From Geobacter sp. FeAm09 (GTDB lineage Bacteria; Desulfobacterota; Desulfuromonadia; Geobacterales; Pseudopelobacteraceae), in assembly GCF_008330225.1 (NCBI RefSeq), contig NZ_CP042466.1, positions 434,001 to 498,000 on the forward strand: a stretch of 64,000 nucleotides of DNA, given 5' to 3'. The position numbers were made by a program, and so were the translations under genes. Shown piece by piece: positions 16,724 to 25,810 of this stretch (positions are counted from its first letter, which is position 1; every line of letters starts with the position of its first letter). The notes below the pieces were generated by a model, which searched no databases, was not told the origin of the DNA, and was given only the letters and a program-made list of their open reading frames with translations.

Positions 16724-17755
16724 CTACGGGCGGCGCTGCCGCTCGCTCCAGAACTCGGCCAAATGCTCTCCGGCCAGGCTGAAATCCTCCAGGTCGATCT
16801 CCGCGTCCGGGGTCCAGGGACGGTTTTTGTAGTAGAGCCGGTCGTAGTAGTGTTCGATCAGCCCCCGGGCAACCCCTCCCACGTCCCAGCGCTCCAGGAG
16901 CGCCGTGATTTCGGTGTACCGCACCCCCCCCAGCTTTTTCCTGATCCGTTCCAGGGCCACGGCCATGGACTCCCGGTACTCCACGCACGCATACTCCGCG
17001 GACAACCGCTGCACCCGGGTCTCCAGGGAGGCATGGCACCAGATCTTGCACCCCTTGCCCATGGTCTCATAGACGCTGCCGGGGAGCGATATCCTGCCGA
17101 TGCGCTGGCTTTCCCCCTCCACGACGATCGGGCGCCCCTCGGGGGCGTTGCGGAATGCGTCCCACAGGATGGTGTCGAAGTGTTTCTGGCTGATTGCCTG
17201 CACGAGCCCGACCTCGCCAAAGGCGGAGCCGCGATGGCAGGCCAACCCTTCCAGGTCGATCACGGTCCACCGATCCCGGTCCAGGCCGTTGATGAAGGTG
17301 GTCTTGCCGGTGCCGGTCATGCCGTGGATGACGAGCAGCGGCCCGGGGGGGGCGAAATTCTCGAAGTAGGAGACGACCTGGTTGCGGAAGGCCCGGTAGC
17401 CTCCCTTGAGCTGCGCCACCGGGTAGCCGCTCATCTCCAGCAGTATGGCCATGGAAAGGCTGCGCAGGCCGCCGCGCCAGCAGTAAACCAGCACCTGCCG
17501 GCCGGCCGCATGGGCAACCACCTCGTGCACCATGGCGGCAAAGCGGCCGCAGGTCAGCTCCAGGCCGCGCATGCGCGCCTGCCGGGGACCCGCCTCCTTG
17601 TGGAGGGTGCCGATCTCGGCCCGTTCCTCGTTGGTCAGGATCGGGACGTTCACGGCGCCGGGCAGGTGGTCCTCGGCGAATTCCAAGGGGGTGCGGACAT
17701 CAACGATGCAGTGCGTGTCCAGCAACGCGGGTGTGAATGATATGACGTGGGGCAT
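16724..17755 (-). CDS. mnmH: tRNA 2-selenouridine(34) synthase MnmH (SelU)
   Basis: 343 residues. It replaces sulphur with selenium in the wobble uridine of some tRNAs, using selenophosphate. An N-terminal rhodanese domain contains IVDVRTPLEFAEDHLPGAVN and the active-site loop VYCWRGGLRS (catalytic Cys; W-R-G-G is specific to MnmH). The C-terminal half is a P-loop domain with Walker A GMTGTGKTTF. The start at 17755 (MPHVISF) gives the normal rhodanese N-terminus. An upstream extension of the same frame merely shadows the aldolase gene. selD is not in the window. Confidence 0.95.
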   Translation of the reverse strand: MPHVISFTPALLDTHCIVDVRTPLEFAEDHLPGAVNVPILTNEERAEIGTLHKEAGPRQARMRGLELTCGRFAAMVHEVVAHAAGRQVLVYCWRGGLRSLSMAILLEMSGYPVAQLKGGYRAFRNQVVSYFENFAPPGPLLVIHGMTGTGKTTFINGLDRDRWTVIDLEGLACHRGSAFGEVGLVQAISQKHFDTILWDAFRNAPEGRPIVVEGESQRIGRISLPGSVYETMGKGCKIWCHASLETRVQRLSAEYACVEYRESMAVALERIRKKLGGVRYTEITALLERWDVGGVARGLIEHYYDRLYYKNRPWTPDAEIDLEDFSLAGEHLAEFWSERQRRP

Positions 17756-17959
17756 GGCTCTCGACTCCGAGTGGCCGATTATAGGCGATGCGTCCCGGTC
17801 TGGCAACAGGGAAGTGCACTGTTTACTCCTTGATTCCGGGGCGGTTACATGATATTTATAGACGGCTGTATACGGGCTGAAAAGCTCCGTGATTTCAAAA
17901 GAATACAGCACTGGCATGTTATGGCGGGATACCGACACTATCGATAAAAGGAGGGTGGT

Positions 17960-19240
17960 ATGGCTTACACGGCAGATTTCGAAAAAGCGCTTCAGGTGGG
18001 GCGTCCCCCCACTATCTGCGCTCTCTTTCCCAACTCCAAGGCGCTGATCGTCAGCGGCAAGGTCATCGACCGGGCCATGCTTGCCAAGGGCAAGGCGGTG
18101 GCGCTGGCCGCCAACGGCCGCAACTACTTCGTCATCCGGGGCGCGCTTGCGGCCGCCCAGCGGGCCAATGCCCCTCTCATCATCGAGATCGCCAAGTCGG
18201 AGGGCGGGCAGAAGGCCTACTGCGCCGTCAACTACTGGAATATGGCCCGCATCGTGGATGCCCTGTGCAACGAACTGGGGATCACCGTGCCGGTGGCCAT
18301 CCACGCCGACCACTACGGGATCAAGAACGACAAGGACCTGGCCGCCGCCAAGGTGGAGGTCCCGACCATGTTCGAGGCGGGGATCACCTCCATCGCCATC
18401 GACGCCTCCCACCTCCCCGACGACCAGAACCTGCTGGCCAACCTGGAGATCAACCCGTTCATCCCCGCATGGGCGGGGCTTGAGACCGAGGTGGGCGAGA
18501 TCAAGGGGAAAGAGGGGCTTTCCACCGTTCCCGAGGCCAAGTTCCTGATCCAGGGGCTAAACGCCCATGAGATCTTCCCCGACTGGATCGCCCTGAACAA
18601 CGGGACCACCCACGGCCTCGAAGCGAGCGACGCCGGCATCCAGGTCGGCCTGACCGCCGACATCCATCACGCCCTGGCCCCCTACAAGTTGAGCGGCGCC
18701 CAGCACGGCACCTCGGGCAACAGCTCCGAGCGCCTGCGGGAGATCGCCCAGAAGACCGCCACCACCAAGGCCAACGTGGCCACCGCCCTGCAGATGATCT
18801 CCTGGGGGTTGGAGGTGAACGACTACGGCAACGCCCAACTGGACGGAAACGGCAACTTCATCAAGGTGCCGGGCGAGGGGATGACCGAGGAGTTGTGGGC
18901 CGAGATGGTCGCCTATGCCGAAGCCAAGGGGTGGAAGAAGGGGGACTACAAGAACCTGAACCTCCCCTTTGAGAACAAGCTCCTGGCGCAGCCGAAGGCG
19001 GTCAGGGAACGCATGGCCAAACGGGTCGAGGAGTTCGCCTACAAGATGATGACCGAGGTGTTCAACAGTCGGGATACGGCGCCGCTGGCCCTGGAGGCGA
19101 TCCTCAGGGCCGGCTCCCACGACCTGGGCCCCAAGGGGAGCCAGGTGGAGGACCCCGCCCACTGGACCAGGGAGCAGATCGTGGAGCGGGCGAAAGCCAT
19201 TGTCGGCGACAAGGGGCCGGAAGGCAATTTCGAGGACTGA
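17960..19240 (+). CDS. fba: Class II fructose-bisphosphate aldolase family protein
   Basis: 426 residues, longer than E. coli FbaA (359) and typical of a separate long subgroup. Zn-binding and catalytic segments of class II aldolases are visible: VPVAIHADHYG (metal His and Asp), AGITSIAIDASHLP, ALNNGTTHGLE (near the conserved N-G-T-H-G position), and KLSGAQHGTSGNSSE (phosphate-binding G-T-S-G). It should interconvert fructose 1,6-bisphosphate with the two triose phosphates, but related long proteins could use other ketose bisphosphates. AAGGAGGG precedes the ATG. Confidence 0.85.
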   Translation: MAYTADFEKALQVGRPPTICALFPNSKALIVSGKVIDRAMLAKGKAVALAANGRNYFVIRGALAAAQRANAPLIIEIAKSEGGQKAYCAVNYWNMARIVDALCNELGITVPVAIHADHYGIKNDKDLAAAKVEVPTMFEAGITSIAIDASHLPDDQNLLANLEINPFIPAWAGLETEVGEIKGKEGLSTVPEAKFLIQGLNAHEIFPDWIALNNGTTHGLEASDAGIQVGLTADIHHALAPYKLSGAQHGTSGNSSERLREIAQKTATTKANVATALQMISWGLEVNDYGNAQLDGNGNFIKVPGEGMTEELWAEMVAYAEAKGWKKGDYKNLNLPFENKLLAQPKAVRERMAKRVEEFAYKMMTEVFNSRDTAPLALEAILRAGSHDLGPKGSQVEDPAHWTREQIVERAKAIVGDKGPEGNFED

Positions 19241-19332
19241 CCGAAAGAGTCGTTCGGCGCAACCACACGCCGGGTGCGGTCGGTGGCTGCGGAGGCACTG
19301 GCCGCGCCGGCACGAATTCAGGAGACACTTCC

Positions 19333-19710
19333 ATGAGTAGTACGAGAAAGTTTTCCCGCGTCCCCTTCCGGGTCAATGCCACCGTGAAAACGGCGGACCG
19401 CCAGTTTTACGGCAACGTGGAGAACCTCAGCATGAGCGGCATGCTGCTCATCACCGAGGAACGTTTGCCGGAAGGCGAGCCGGTGGAGATCACCATCGTC
19501 CTGACGGGAACATCCCCGGAGCTGTTTGTGGGCTTCAGCGGCAGGGTAAGCCGGGAGGCCGAGAACGGCATCGCGTTCTCCTTCGAGAAGATCGACCTGG
19601 ACTCCTACACCCACCTGAAGAACATCATTGCCTATAACAGCGAGGATGCCGAGAAGGCAATGGAGGAGATCTACCACTCCATCGACGAAAAGTTTACCAC
19701 GGAAAAGTGA
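19333..19710 (+). CDS. PilZ-domain protein
   Basis: 125 residues, a single PilZ domain. The start FSRVPFRVNATVKT fits the R-x3-R c-di-GMP site in altered form (preceded by SSTRKFSR), and the second motif is NLSMSGMLL, matching D/N-x-S-x-x-G. It should bind c-di-GMP in the cytosol. It lies 13 bp upstream of a chemoreceptor-like gene and may feed c-di-GMP signals into it. Ribosome site AGGAGA at suitable distance. Confidence 0.85.
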   Translation: MSSTRKFSRVPFRVNATVKTADRQFYGNVENLSMSGMLLITEERLPEGEPVEITIVLTGTSPELFVGFSGRVSREAENGIAFSFEKIDLDSYTHLKNIIAYNSEDAEKAMEEIYHSIDEKFTTEK

Positions 19711-19722
19711 GAGACGACCATC

Positions 19723-21711
19723 GTGCGTAAAGAACCCATGGCGAGAAAACGCTCCAAGGCCTTGGCGCTGTCCGGCTTCCTACTCGGCAGCAGCGCCCCC
19801 ATCGGCTGGATCATCATCCGCACACTCTTGTTCTACGATAGCGGAAAGCCGCTGTTGGGGCAGATCTCAGGCGATATCTTCGCCTCGTCCGAACATCTTG
19901 TCATGTACAACTACATGGGGTTCGGGACCGCCATCGTTCTGGCCGCCCTGGGCTACCTGATCGGCCGGAACGACGACGAACTGCGCGAGCGGGCCACGGA
20001 ATTGAACGCCCTCCACCGGGAGGTCGCCTCCCAGAAGGAGATCTTCGAGAACCGTTACAAGGTGCTGGACAACAACATCAAGAATTTCCACCAGATCAGC
20101 AGCAAGCTGCAGATGTCCCTCGATCTGGATGAGATCCTGCGCCTGTGCGCCGCGGGGCTTCACGAAGTGCTGGGCTATGAGCGGGTCAACGTCCTCATGG
20201 TCCAGAACGGGACGGAACTCCGTTTCGTCACGACCGCCGGTACGGACGATTTCGACGCCGGCGGCGTGACGCTGCCCCTCGACGGGCAGATCGGCGTGGT
20301 CTACAAGTGTCTGGCCGAGAGAAAGGTCTTCCTGGTGGACGACATGTCCCGCTATCCCGACGAGTACCACCTGCAGGCCCCTTACAACAGCCTGGAGCCG
20401 CTCCGCTCCCGGAGCTTCATCCTCTGCCCCATCGTGGTCAAGGGCGAAGCTCTCGGCGTTTTCGGCATCGACAACAAATCCAGCCGCCGCGCCCTGAACG
20501 ATTCCGACGTGGATACGATCATGCTCTTCGCCGATCAGGTGGCGTCGGCCATTACCCGCATCAACCTCCTGGCCTCCATCGACACCCTGACCTCGGAGAT
20601 GGAAAACTCCTTCGCCTTCCTGCTGAGCAGCCGCGAACAGCATTTCAAAAACGTCCAGAACCTGGAGGAAAGCGTCGAGTCGGTTGCCGACGGATCGGCT
20701 GTCATCGCCTCGGCCGCCGAAGGGGTCATGGCCTCGGTGGATGAGACCAGCACCGCCGTCAGCGAAATCTCCGTAACCATCGAACAGGTCACCCGCAATC
20801 TGGACCACCTGACCGGCATCGTACTGCAATCGGCATCGGCCATGGAGCAGATCAGCAGCACCATCAGCAGCGTGGAGCAAAGCGCCGCCATCTCCCACGA
20901 GGTCTCCAGCCAGGTGAAGTCCAATGCGGACGAGAGCCGCGCCGTGGTCGCCGAGACGATCGCCTCCCTGGCCGAGATCCAGTCCTCGGTCGTGCTCTCC
21001 TACGAGGCCATCACCCGGCTGTCCGAGAACAGCAACCGGATCGAGAACATCGTCAACGTGATCAACGACATCACCAAGCGCACCAACCTGCTGGCCCTGA
21101 ACGCCTCGATCATCGCCGCCCAGGCGGGGGAGTACGGCAAGAGCTTCGGCGTGGTGGCCGAGGAGATCCGTACCCTTTCGCTTCAGACCGGCCATTCCAC
21201 CAGCGAGATCACCTCCATCATCGAACAGATCATGAGCGAATCCAGGACCGCCGCCAACAACATCACCGCCACCAAGGGGCTGGTGCAGCGCGGCGTGGAA
21301 CTGGGCAATTCCACCGGAGAGACCCTCAAGGCCATTTTCGACCGCTCGGTCTGCTCCATGGACATGACCCAGCAGATCAAGCAGGCTACGGAAGAGCAGG
21401 CCATGAGCGTCCATCTGGTGGCAAAGTCCATGGAGGACATCAGCGCCATGACCACCCAGATCTTTGCGGCTTCCACCGACCAGTCCAAGGCCACCCGGAG
21501 CATCGCCCGCTCCATCGAGACCATCAAGGAGATGGCCCACGAGATGGTGGATTCCACCTCCCATCAGGTGGAGGACGGCCTCCGCATCAGCCGGATCGTG
21601 GAGTCGGTCGGCGCCATGGTGAAGGAGATGTTCGACAACATGGAGACCCGCCGCGACCAGAGCGCGGAAGTGATCAAGGAACTGGAGTCCATGAGGAGCC
21701 GGCATACCTGA
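19723..21711 (+). CDS. GAF-domain methyl-accepting chemotaxis-type protein
   Basis: Up to 662 residues. Two N-terminal membrane segments (SGFLLGSSAPIGWIIIRTLLF and GFGTAIVLAALGYLIG) flank a very short outside loop. A coiled coil and a GAF domain (about 135-280) follow, then a long chemoreceptor signalling region whose tip is NDITKRTNLLALNASIIAAQAGEYG and KSFGVVAEEIRTLS. The sensor is therefore cytosolic rather than periplasmic. The frame opens at GTG 19723; ATG 19738 is nearly as likely. Follows a PilZ gene. No other che genes are in the window. Confidence 0.88.
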   Translation: MRKEPMARKRSKALALSGFLLGSSAPIGWIIIRTLLFYDSGKPLLGQISGDIFASSEHLVMYNYMGFGTAIVLAALGYLIGRNDDELRERATELNALHREVASQKEIFENRYKVLDNNIKNFHQISSKLQMSLDLDEILRLCAAGLHEVLGYERVNVLMVQNGTELRFVTTAGTDDFDAGGVTLPLDGQIGVVYKCLAERKVFLVDDMSRYPDEYHLQAPYNSLEPLRSRSFILCPIVVKGEALGVFGIDNKSSRRALNDSDVDTIMLFADQVASAITRINLLASIDTLTSEMENSFAFLLSSREQHFKNVQNLEESVESVADGSAVIASAAEGVMASVDETSTAVSEISVTIEQVTRNLDHLTGIVLQSASAMEQISSTISSVEQSAAISHEVSSQVKSNADESRAVVAETIASLAEIQSSVVLSYEAITRLSENSNRIENIVNVINDITKRTNLLALNASIIAAQAGEYGKSFGVVAEEIRTLSLQTGHSTSEITSIIEQIMSESRTAANNITATKGLVQRGVELGNSTGETLKAIFDRSVCSMDMTQQIKQATEEQAMSVHLVAKSMEDISAMTTQIFAASTDQSKATRSIARSIETIKEMAHEMVDSTSHQVEDGLRISRIVESVGAMVKEMFDNMETRRDQSAEVIKELESMRSRHT

Positions 21712-21944
21712 CAGGCTGCCGGAATCCCCGCAGGGCTCCTCTCATGCGGGTTTCCCCGGCAATTCCGCTCGGCCGGGTAAAACGACGTATTTTTTTGTAG
21801 CCCTTTTATAGGCTTTTTGATATAAAGAGATGTTCGGTTCTCATGACGGCTACCCACAGGGGGTCGATCAGCCACGGGACCGGAGAGCAGGATCATATAC
21901 CGCCAGGATTCGAGAGCGAACCGGGACGGAAGGGAATACCCGAC

Positions 21945-22000
21945 AGTGCATCGCATGGCTTGTGCACTGAACGATATCGCGCCTTTCCGGCGCGTTTTTT
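21945..22000 (+). promoter_or_regulatory. panB leader: hairpin followed by intrinsic terminator
   Basis: In the 311 bp before panB, AGTGCA (21945-21950) pairs with TGCACT (21963-21968), and CGCGCC (21978-21983) pairs with GGCGCG (21989-21994), followed by six Ts. The terminator sits 22 bp before the panB start and 267 bp after the chemoreceptor stop, so it may act as an attenuator in the leader rather than as an operon end. Upstream sequence (21850-21940) is rich in short GC stems. The pan motif RNA described upstream of panB in Firmicutes and Deltaproteobacteria is a candidate identity, not confirmed. Confidence 0.55.
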
Positions 22001-22022
22001 GTTTCCGGGGACGGAGGAGCGC

Positions 22023-22822
22023 ATGAGAAAGAAAACGACCATACCGGATATCTTCCAGATGAAGCAGGAAGGGCGGCGCATCACCATGCTGACCGCCTAC
22101 GATTTCCCCTTTGCCCGCCTCGTGGACCAGGGGGGGTGGACATGATCCTGGTGGGGGATTCGGCCGGCGTCGTGGTGGCCGGTCACGACACGACCCTGCC
22201 GGTCACCATGGATGAGATGCTCTACCATACGAAATCGGTCCGGCGCGCCGACCCCAGGGCCCTGGTGGTGGCCGACATGCCGTTCATGTCGTACCAGACC
22301 GGTATCGAGGATGCCTGCCGCAACTGCGGCAGGATGATCAAGGAGGGGGGCGCCGAGGCGGTGAAGATCGAGGGGGGCGTGAATATGGCCTCCGTCATCC
22401 GCGCCGTATCCGCCATCGACATCCCGGTCATGGCCCACATCGGCCTGACCCCCCAGTCGATCCACCGCATGGGGGGGTACAAGGTGCAGGGGCGCAAGGA
22501 CCAGGCCGAGCGGATTATGGAGGATGCCCGGGCGGTCCAGGAGGCCGGCGCCTTTTCGGTGGTCCTGGAAGGGATACCGGCCCCGCTGGCGGCCCGGATC
22601 ACGGCCGAACTCTCCATCCCCACCATCGGCATCGGCGCGGGGCCGGAGTGCGACGGCCAGGTGCTGGTGATCCACGACATCCTGGGGCTGTGCGAAAAGT
22701 ATTCGCCCAAATTCGTCAAGCGCTACGCCGAACTGACACCGATCATCACCGAAGCGGTCAAAAGCTACGTGGAAGAGGTGCGGGGGGGAGAGTTCCCAAC
22801 TGCCGAGCATTCGTTCAATTAG
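22023..22822 (+). CDS. panB: 3-methyl-2-oxobutanoate hydroxymethyltransferase PanB (one-base frameshift)
   Basis: Two frames join into one 266-residue PanB, the normal length. The first gives [17 protein letters not shown] and [19 protein letters not shown]; the second gives [20 protein letters not shown] and continues to the stop. The change is at a seven-G run (22130-22136); eight Gs restore the frame. The enzyme makes ketopantoate from 2-oxoisovalerate and methylene-THF, step one of pantothenate synthesis. Mg-binding residues (VGDS, and Asp in VVADMPF) and [21 protein letters not shown] are present. The intact panC and panD downstream argue against real inactivation. Confidence 0.93.
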
Positions 22823-22824
22823 GG

Positions 22825-23002
22825 CCTGAATCCGATGACGCCTTCACGGCTCCGCTCGCTCGGCATGCCTCAGTCCCGACATGGTTGGCCGTGTCTCCAC
22901 CGTGGCGGAGGACGCGCGGCACATCCGGCATGCTGCGGCGCGGCGGCGTTTGGACTCCGGCATGCCGCTCGCTCCGCCGTTCAGGCGTCATCGGATTCAG
23001 GT
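22825..23002. repeat. Long imperfect inverted repeat inside the pan operon
   Basis: CCTGAATCCGATGACGCC (22825-22842) is repeated in exact inverted form at 22985-23002. Inner parts continue to pair in patches (CTCGGCATGCC near 22857 with GGCATGCCGCTCGC near 22960), giving arms of about 44 bases. The total is 178 bp between panB and panC. It resembles a MITE or a BIME-type repeat, or a large hairpin affecting mRNA stability. Confidence 0.7.
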
Positions 23003-23054
23003 TACGAGTAAACGCCCCCCTTAAGGAAAGGGGGAAGCATACAACAGGAACGCT

Positions 23055-23906
23055 ATGAAGATTATTTCGACCATCGATGAGATGCAGCAAACCGCCCTGG
23101 ACCTTAAACGCCAGGGCAAAACCATCGCCTTCGTTCCCACCATGGGCTACCTGCATGAAGGGCATGCCTCGCTGCTCAGGGAGGGGCGCAGGCGGGGCGA
23201 TATCCTGGTGCTCTCCATCTTCGTCAATCCGATCCAGTTCGGCCGGAACGAAGACCTGGACAGCTACCCCCGGGACCGGGAGCGGGATTGTCGTACCGCG
23301 GAGGCGTGCGGCGTGGACATCGTCTTCACCCCCACGAGCGCCGGCATGTACCCGCCCGGTTTTCAGACCGGCGTGGCGGTGCGGGAGCTTTCCCGACCCC
23401 TGTGCGGCGCCAGCCGGCCGGGACACTTCGACGGCGTGGCCACGGTGGTGACCAAGCTGCTCAACATCGTCCAGCCGGACGTGGCCCTGTTCGGCCGCAA
23501 GGATTACCAGCAACTGGCCGTCATCCGGCGCATGGCGGCCGACCTGAACCTGCCGCTGCAGGTGGTCGGCATGCCGATCGTCAGGGAGGCGGATGGCCTG
23601 GCCATGAGCTCGCGGAACAGCTACCTTGCTCCGGCGGAACGGCAGGCGGCCCTCTGCCTTTCCCGTGCCCTGATGAGGGCCCGGGATCGGTACGCCGCCG
23701 GAGAACGCTCCGCAGCAACCCTGAAAGACGAGGTCCTGGCCGTTATCGCCCGGGAGCCCCTGGCCACCATCGACTATGTGGAAGTGCGTGACGGCGCCAC
23801 GCTGGAACCGTCGCAGACCGTGGACAGCGGTACGCTCGTGGCGCTGGCGGTCAAAGTTGGACAGACGCGACTGATCGATAACACCATAGTGGGAGAGGAG
23901 TTGTAA
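23055..23906 (+). CDS. panC: Pantothenate synthetase PanC
   Basis: 283 residues. It joins pantoate and beta-alanine with ATP. Landmarks: [19 protein letters not shown] (HIGH-like ATP site), [23 protein letters not shown], the [23 protein letters not shown] segment, and AMSSRNSYL (KMSKS-like loop). All pantothenate synthetase core motifs are intact. It follows panB after a 178-bp inverted repeat and precedes panD by two bases. Confidence 0.97.
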   Translation: MKIISTIDEMQQTALDLKRQGKTIAFVPTMGYLHEGHASLLREGRRRGDILVLSIFVNPIQFGRNEDLDSYPRDRERDCRTAEACGVDIVFTPTSAGMYPPGFQTGVAVRELSRPLCGASRPGHFDGVATVVTKLLNIVQPDVALFGRKDYQQLAVIRRMAADLNLPLQVVGMPIVREADGLAMSSRNSYLAPAERQAALCLSRALMRARDRYAAGERSAATLKDEVLAVIAREPLATIDYVEVRDGATLEPSQTVDSGTLVALAVKVGQTRLIDNTIVGEEL

Positions 23907-23908
23907 CC

Positions 23909-24304
23909 ATGCAGAGAATCATGTTGAAGAGCAAGATCCACCGTGCCACCGTGACCGGAGCCGACCTCCATTACGAGGGGAGCGTCACCATCGACCGTGA
24001 CCTGATGGATGCGGCGGACATCGTCTCCTACGAAAAGGTGGCGGTATGGGATGTGACCAACGGCAGCCGTCTGGAAACCTATGCCATCGAGGGTGAGCGC
24101 GGTTCCGGCGTCATCTGCCTCAACGGCGCCGCCGCCCGCCTGGTGGCCCCCAAGGATCTGGTCATCATCGCCAGCTTCGTCACCATGGACAACGAGGCGG
24201 CCCTCAGCCACGAGCCCAAGCTGGTTTTCGTGGACGAGCAGAACCGCATGCTGCCGACCCGCAAGGAAGATGCGGGGCAGTCCAAACTGAAGTGCGTGCA
24301 CTAA
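23909..24304 (+). CDS. panD: Aspartate 1-decarboxylase precursor PanD
   Basis: 131 residues. A pyruvoyl enzyme making beta-alanine from aspartate. The self-cleavage site is Gly-Ser in [15 protein letters not shown], and the family start [18 protein letters not shown] is present. [14 protein letters not shown] and the conserved Asn-Gly-Ala-Ala stretch complete the active site. Last gene of panBCD; a terminator follows. It should be processed into a small beta and a large alpha chain. Confidence 0.97.
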   Translation: MQRIMLKSKIHRATVTGADLHYEGSVTIDRDLMDAADIVSYEKVAVWDVTNGSRLETYAIEGERGSGVICLNGAAARLVAPKDLVIIASFVTMDNEAALSHEPKLVFVDEQNRMLPTRKEDAGQSKLKCVH

Positions 24305-24328
24305 TCCTGATCGGATAGGGGCGATTCG

Positions 24329-24362
24329 GGCAGGGGGCTTCGGCTTTCTGCCTGTTTCTTTT
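24329..24362 (+). terminator. Intrinsic terminator after panD
   Basis: GGCAG and CTGCC frame a TTCG tetraloop stem (GGGC TTCG GCTT with G-T pairs), followed by TGTTTCTTTTT. A good end for the pan operon. Confidence 0.75.
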
Positions 24363-24431
24363 TATGCGGGTTGTGGGTATAATTGACCATCGCCGTCCCG
24401 GTCACGGCGAACACCGCGCTGGGGGTAGCAC

Positions 24432-25694
24432 ATGTCCGAATCCACCATCTACGCCGCCTCATGGCTGATCAATCCCGCCGCCCCCCCGCTCGCCGGCGGG
24501 GCGCTGCTGGTGCGCCGCGGCACGGTGGCCGCCGTCGGCACGCTCGCCGAACTGCGAAGCGCCCATGCGGTCCCGGTGGTGGAATTCCCCGACAGCGCCA
24601 TCATCCCCGGCTTCGTCAATGCCCATACCCACCTGGAATTGACCCATTTCTCCTCCTGGCGGCTGCGCACCCATGTGGAGTACAACCCGCGCCGCTTCGT
24701 GGACTGGATCATTCAGTTGATCAAGATCAGGCGCGGCCTCAAGGATGAGGATATCCTCGCCTCGCTGCGGGAGGGGGTTCGCATGTGCCTGGAGTCCGGC
24801 ACCACGGCCGTGGGGGAGATCGTCACCAACCCCGCCCTGGCGCCGCGCTACCAGGCTTCGCCCCTCGGAGGGCGCCTCTTCTTCGAACTGCTCGGCCACG
24901 ACCCGGATCGGTTCCGCGGCACGCTGGAGGCGGCACTCGCCGCCTGCGAACAGGGCGGCGAGCGGCTCGCTGCCGGCCTGTCGCCCCACAGCCCCTACAC
25001 CATCGGCGAGGGAAACCTGGAGCAGATCCGCGCGGCGGCCTCCTCCCGGACGCTTCCCTTGGCGATCCACGTCTCCGAATCCCGCGAGGAGGCCGACTTC
25101 GTCTTCGACACCGCCGGCCCGCTGGCGGAGCAGTTTTACCCCTTCGTGGGATGGCAGGGACTGCTGATGCCGCCCCGCCGGTGCAGCTCCACCGAACTGC
25201 TGGATCGCTTCGGCCTGTTGACCCCCTCTACCCTGGCCGTCCACTGCGTCCACGTCACCCCCTCGGACGGGGAGATCCTCAAAGAGCGCGGCTGCTCCAT
25301 CGTGCTCTGCCCGCGCAGCAACGAGCGCCTCGATGTGGGCACGGCACCGCTGCACCTGTTCAGGAAACTCGGCATCCCGCTGGCGCTCGGCACCGATTCC
25401 CTGGCCAGCAACGACTCCCTCTCCCTGTGGGAGGAGATGCGCTTCGCCCTGGACCTGTTCCGCCACGACCTCTCAGTGGCGGAGGCTTTCCGCATGGCGA
25501 CCAGCGGCGGTGCCGCCGCCCTCGGCCTGGCTACCCTCTGCGGTTCGCTGGAGCCGGGCAAGCGCGCCGACTTCCAGGTGGTGGAGAATGGTGGGACAGC
25601 GGCGGAAAGGGTGCTGGAGCGGGTCGTTTGCGAGGGGACGGTCCAGGAGGTCTATGCGGGCGGGGAGCGCTATGCGGGAGGGATATCCGGGTAG
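24432..25694 (+). CDS. Amidohydrolase-family deaminase, putative aminodeoxyfutalosine deaminase
   Basis: 420 residues. Amidohydrolase fold with the metal motif FVNAHTHLEL (H-x-H), SPHSPYTIGEGN, the metal-binding His in AIHVSESREEADF, CVHVTPSDGEIL and the catalytic GTDSLASNDSLSLWEEM Asp. This set marks the adenosine/guanine/aminofutalosine deaminase branch. Geobacteraceae make menaquinone by the futalosine route, so aminodeoxyfutalosine deaminase is the best guess. Alternatives are a 5'-deoxyadenosine or S-adenosylhomocysteine deaminase. No other mqn gene is in the window. Confidence 0.75.
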   Translation: MSESTIYAASWLINPAAPPLAGGALLVRRGTVAAVGTLAELRSAHAVPVVEFPDSAIIPGFVNAHTHLELTHFSSWRLRTHVEYNPRRFVDWIIQLIKIRRGLKDEDILASLREGVRMCLESGTTAVGEIVTNPALAPRYQASPLGGRLFFELLGHDPDRFRGTLEAALAACEQGGERLAAGLSPHSPYTIGEGNLEQIRAAASSRTLPLAIHVSESREEADFVFDTAGPLAEQFYPFVGWQGLLMPPRRCSSTELLDRFGLLTPSTLAVHCVHVTPSDGEILKERGCSIVLCPRSNERLDVGTAPLHLFRKLGIPLALGTDSLASNDSLSLWEEMRFALDLFRHDLSVAEAFRMATSGGAAALGLATLCGSLEPGKRADFQVVENGGTAAERVLERVVCEGTVQEVYAGGERYAGGISG

Positions 25695-25810
25695 CGGGCA
25701 GACAAATCTCCGATTTGTCAAGTCCCCCTTTAGAAAAGGAGGATTTGCCTGAACCGCCCCCAATCCGAAAAATTTACAAGCGACGGCCGAATTCTGCTAT
25801 CCTTCCGCCT

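Noticed and set aside
17756-18412. N-terminal extension of mnmH to 562 residues
   Set aside because: The extension overlaps the aldolase gene on the other strand, and MPHVISF at 17755 is the normal rhodanese start.
19867-21705. 612-residue frame opposite the chemoreceptor
   Set aside because: His/Asp/Gly-rich translation typical of an antisense shadow; the sense strand has clear GAF and MCP motifs.
22130-22136. Programmed frameshifting in panB and the other five broken genes
   Set aside because: No slippery heptamer with downstream structure is evident, all cases need one added base in a plain homopolymer, and the genes belong to unrelated families.
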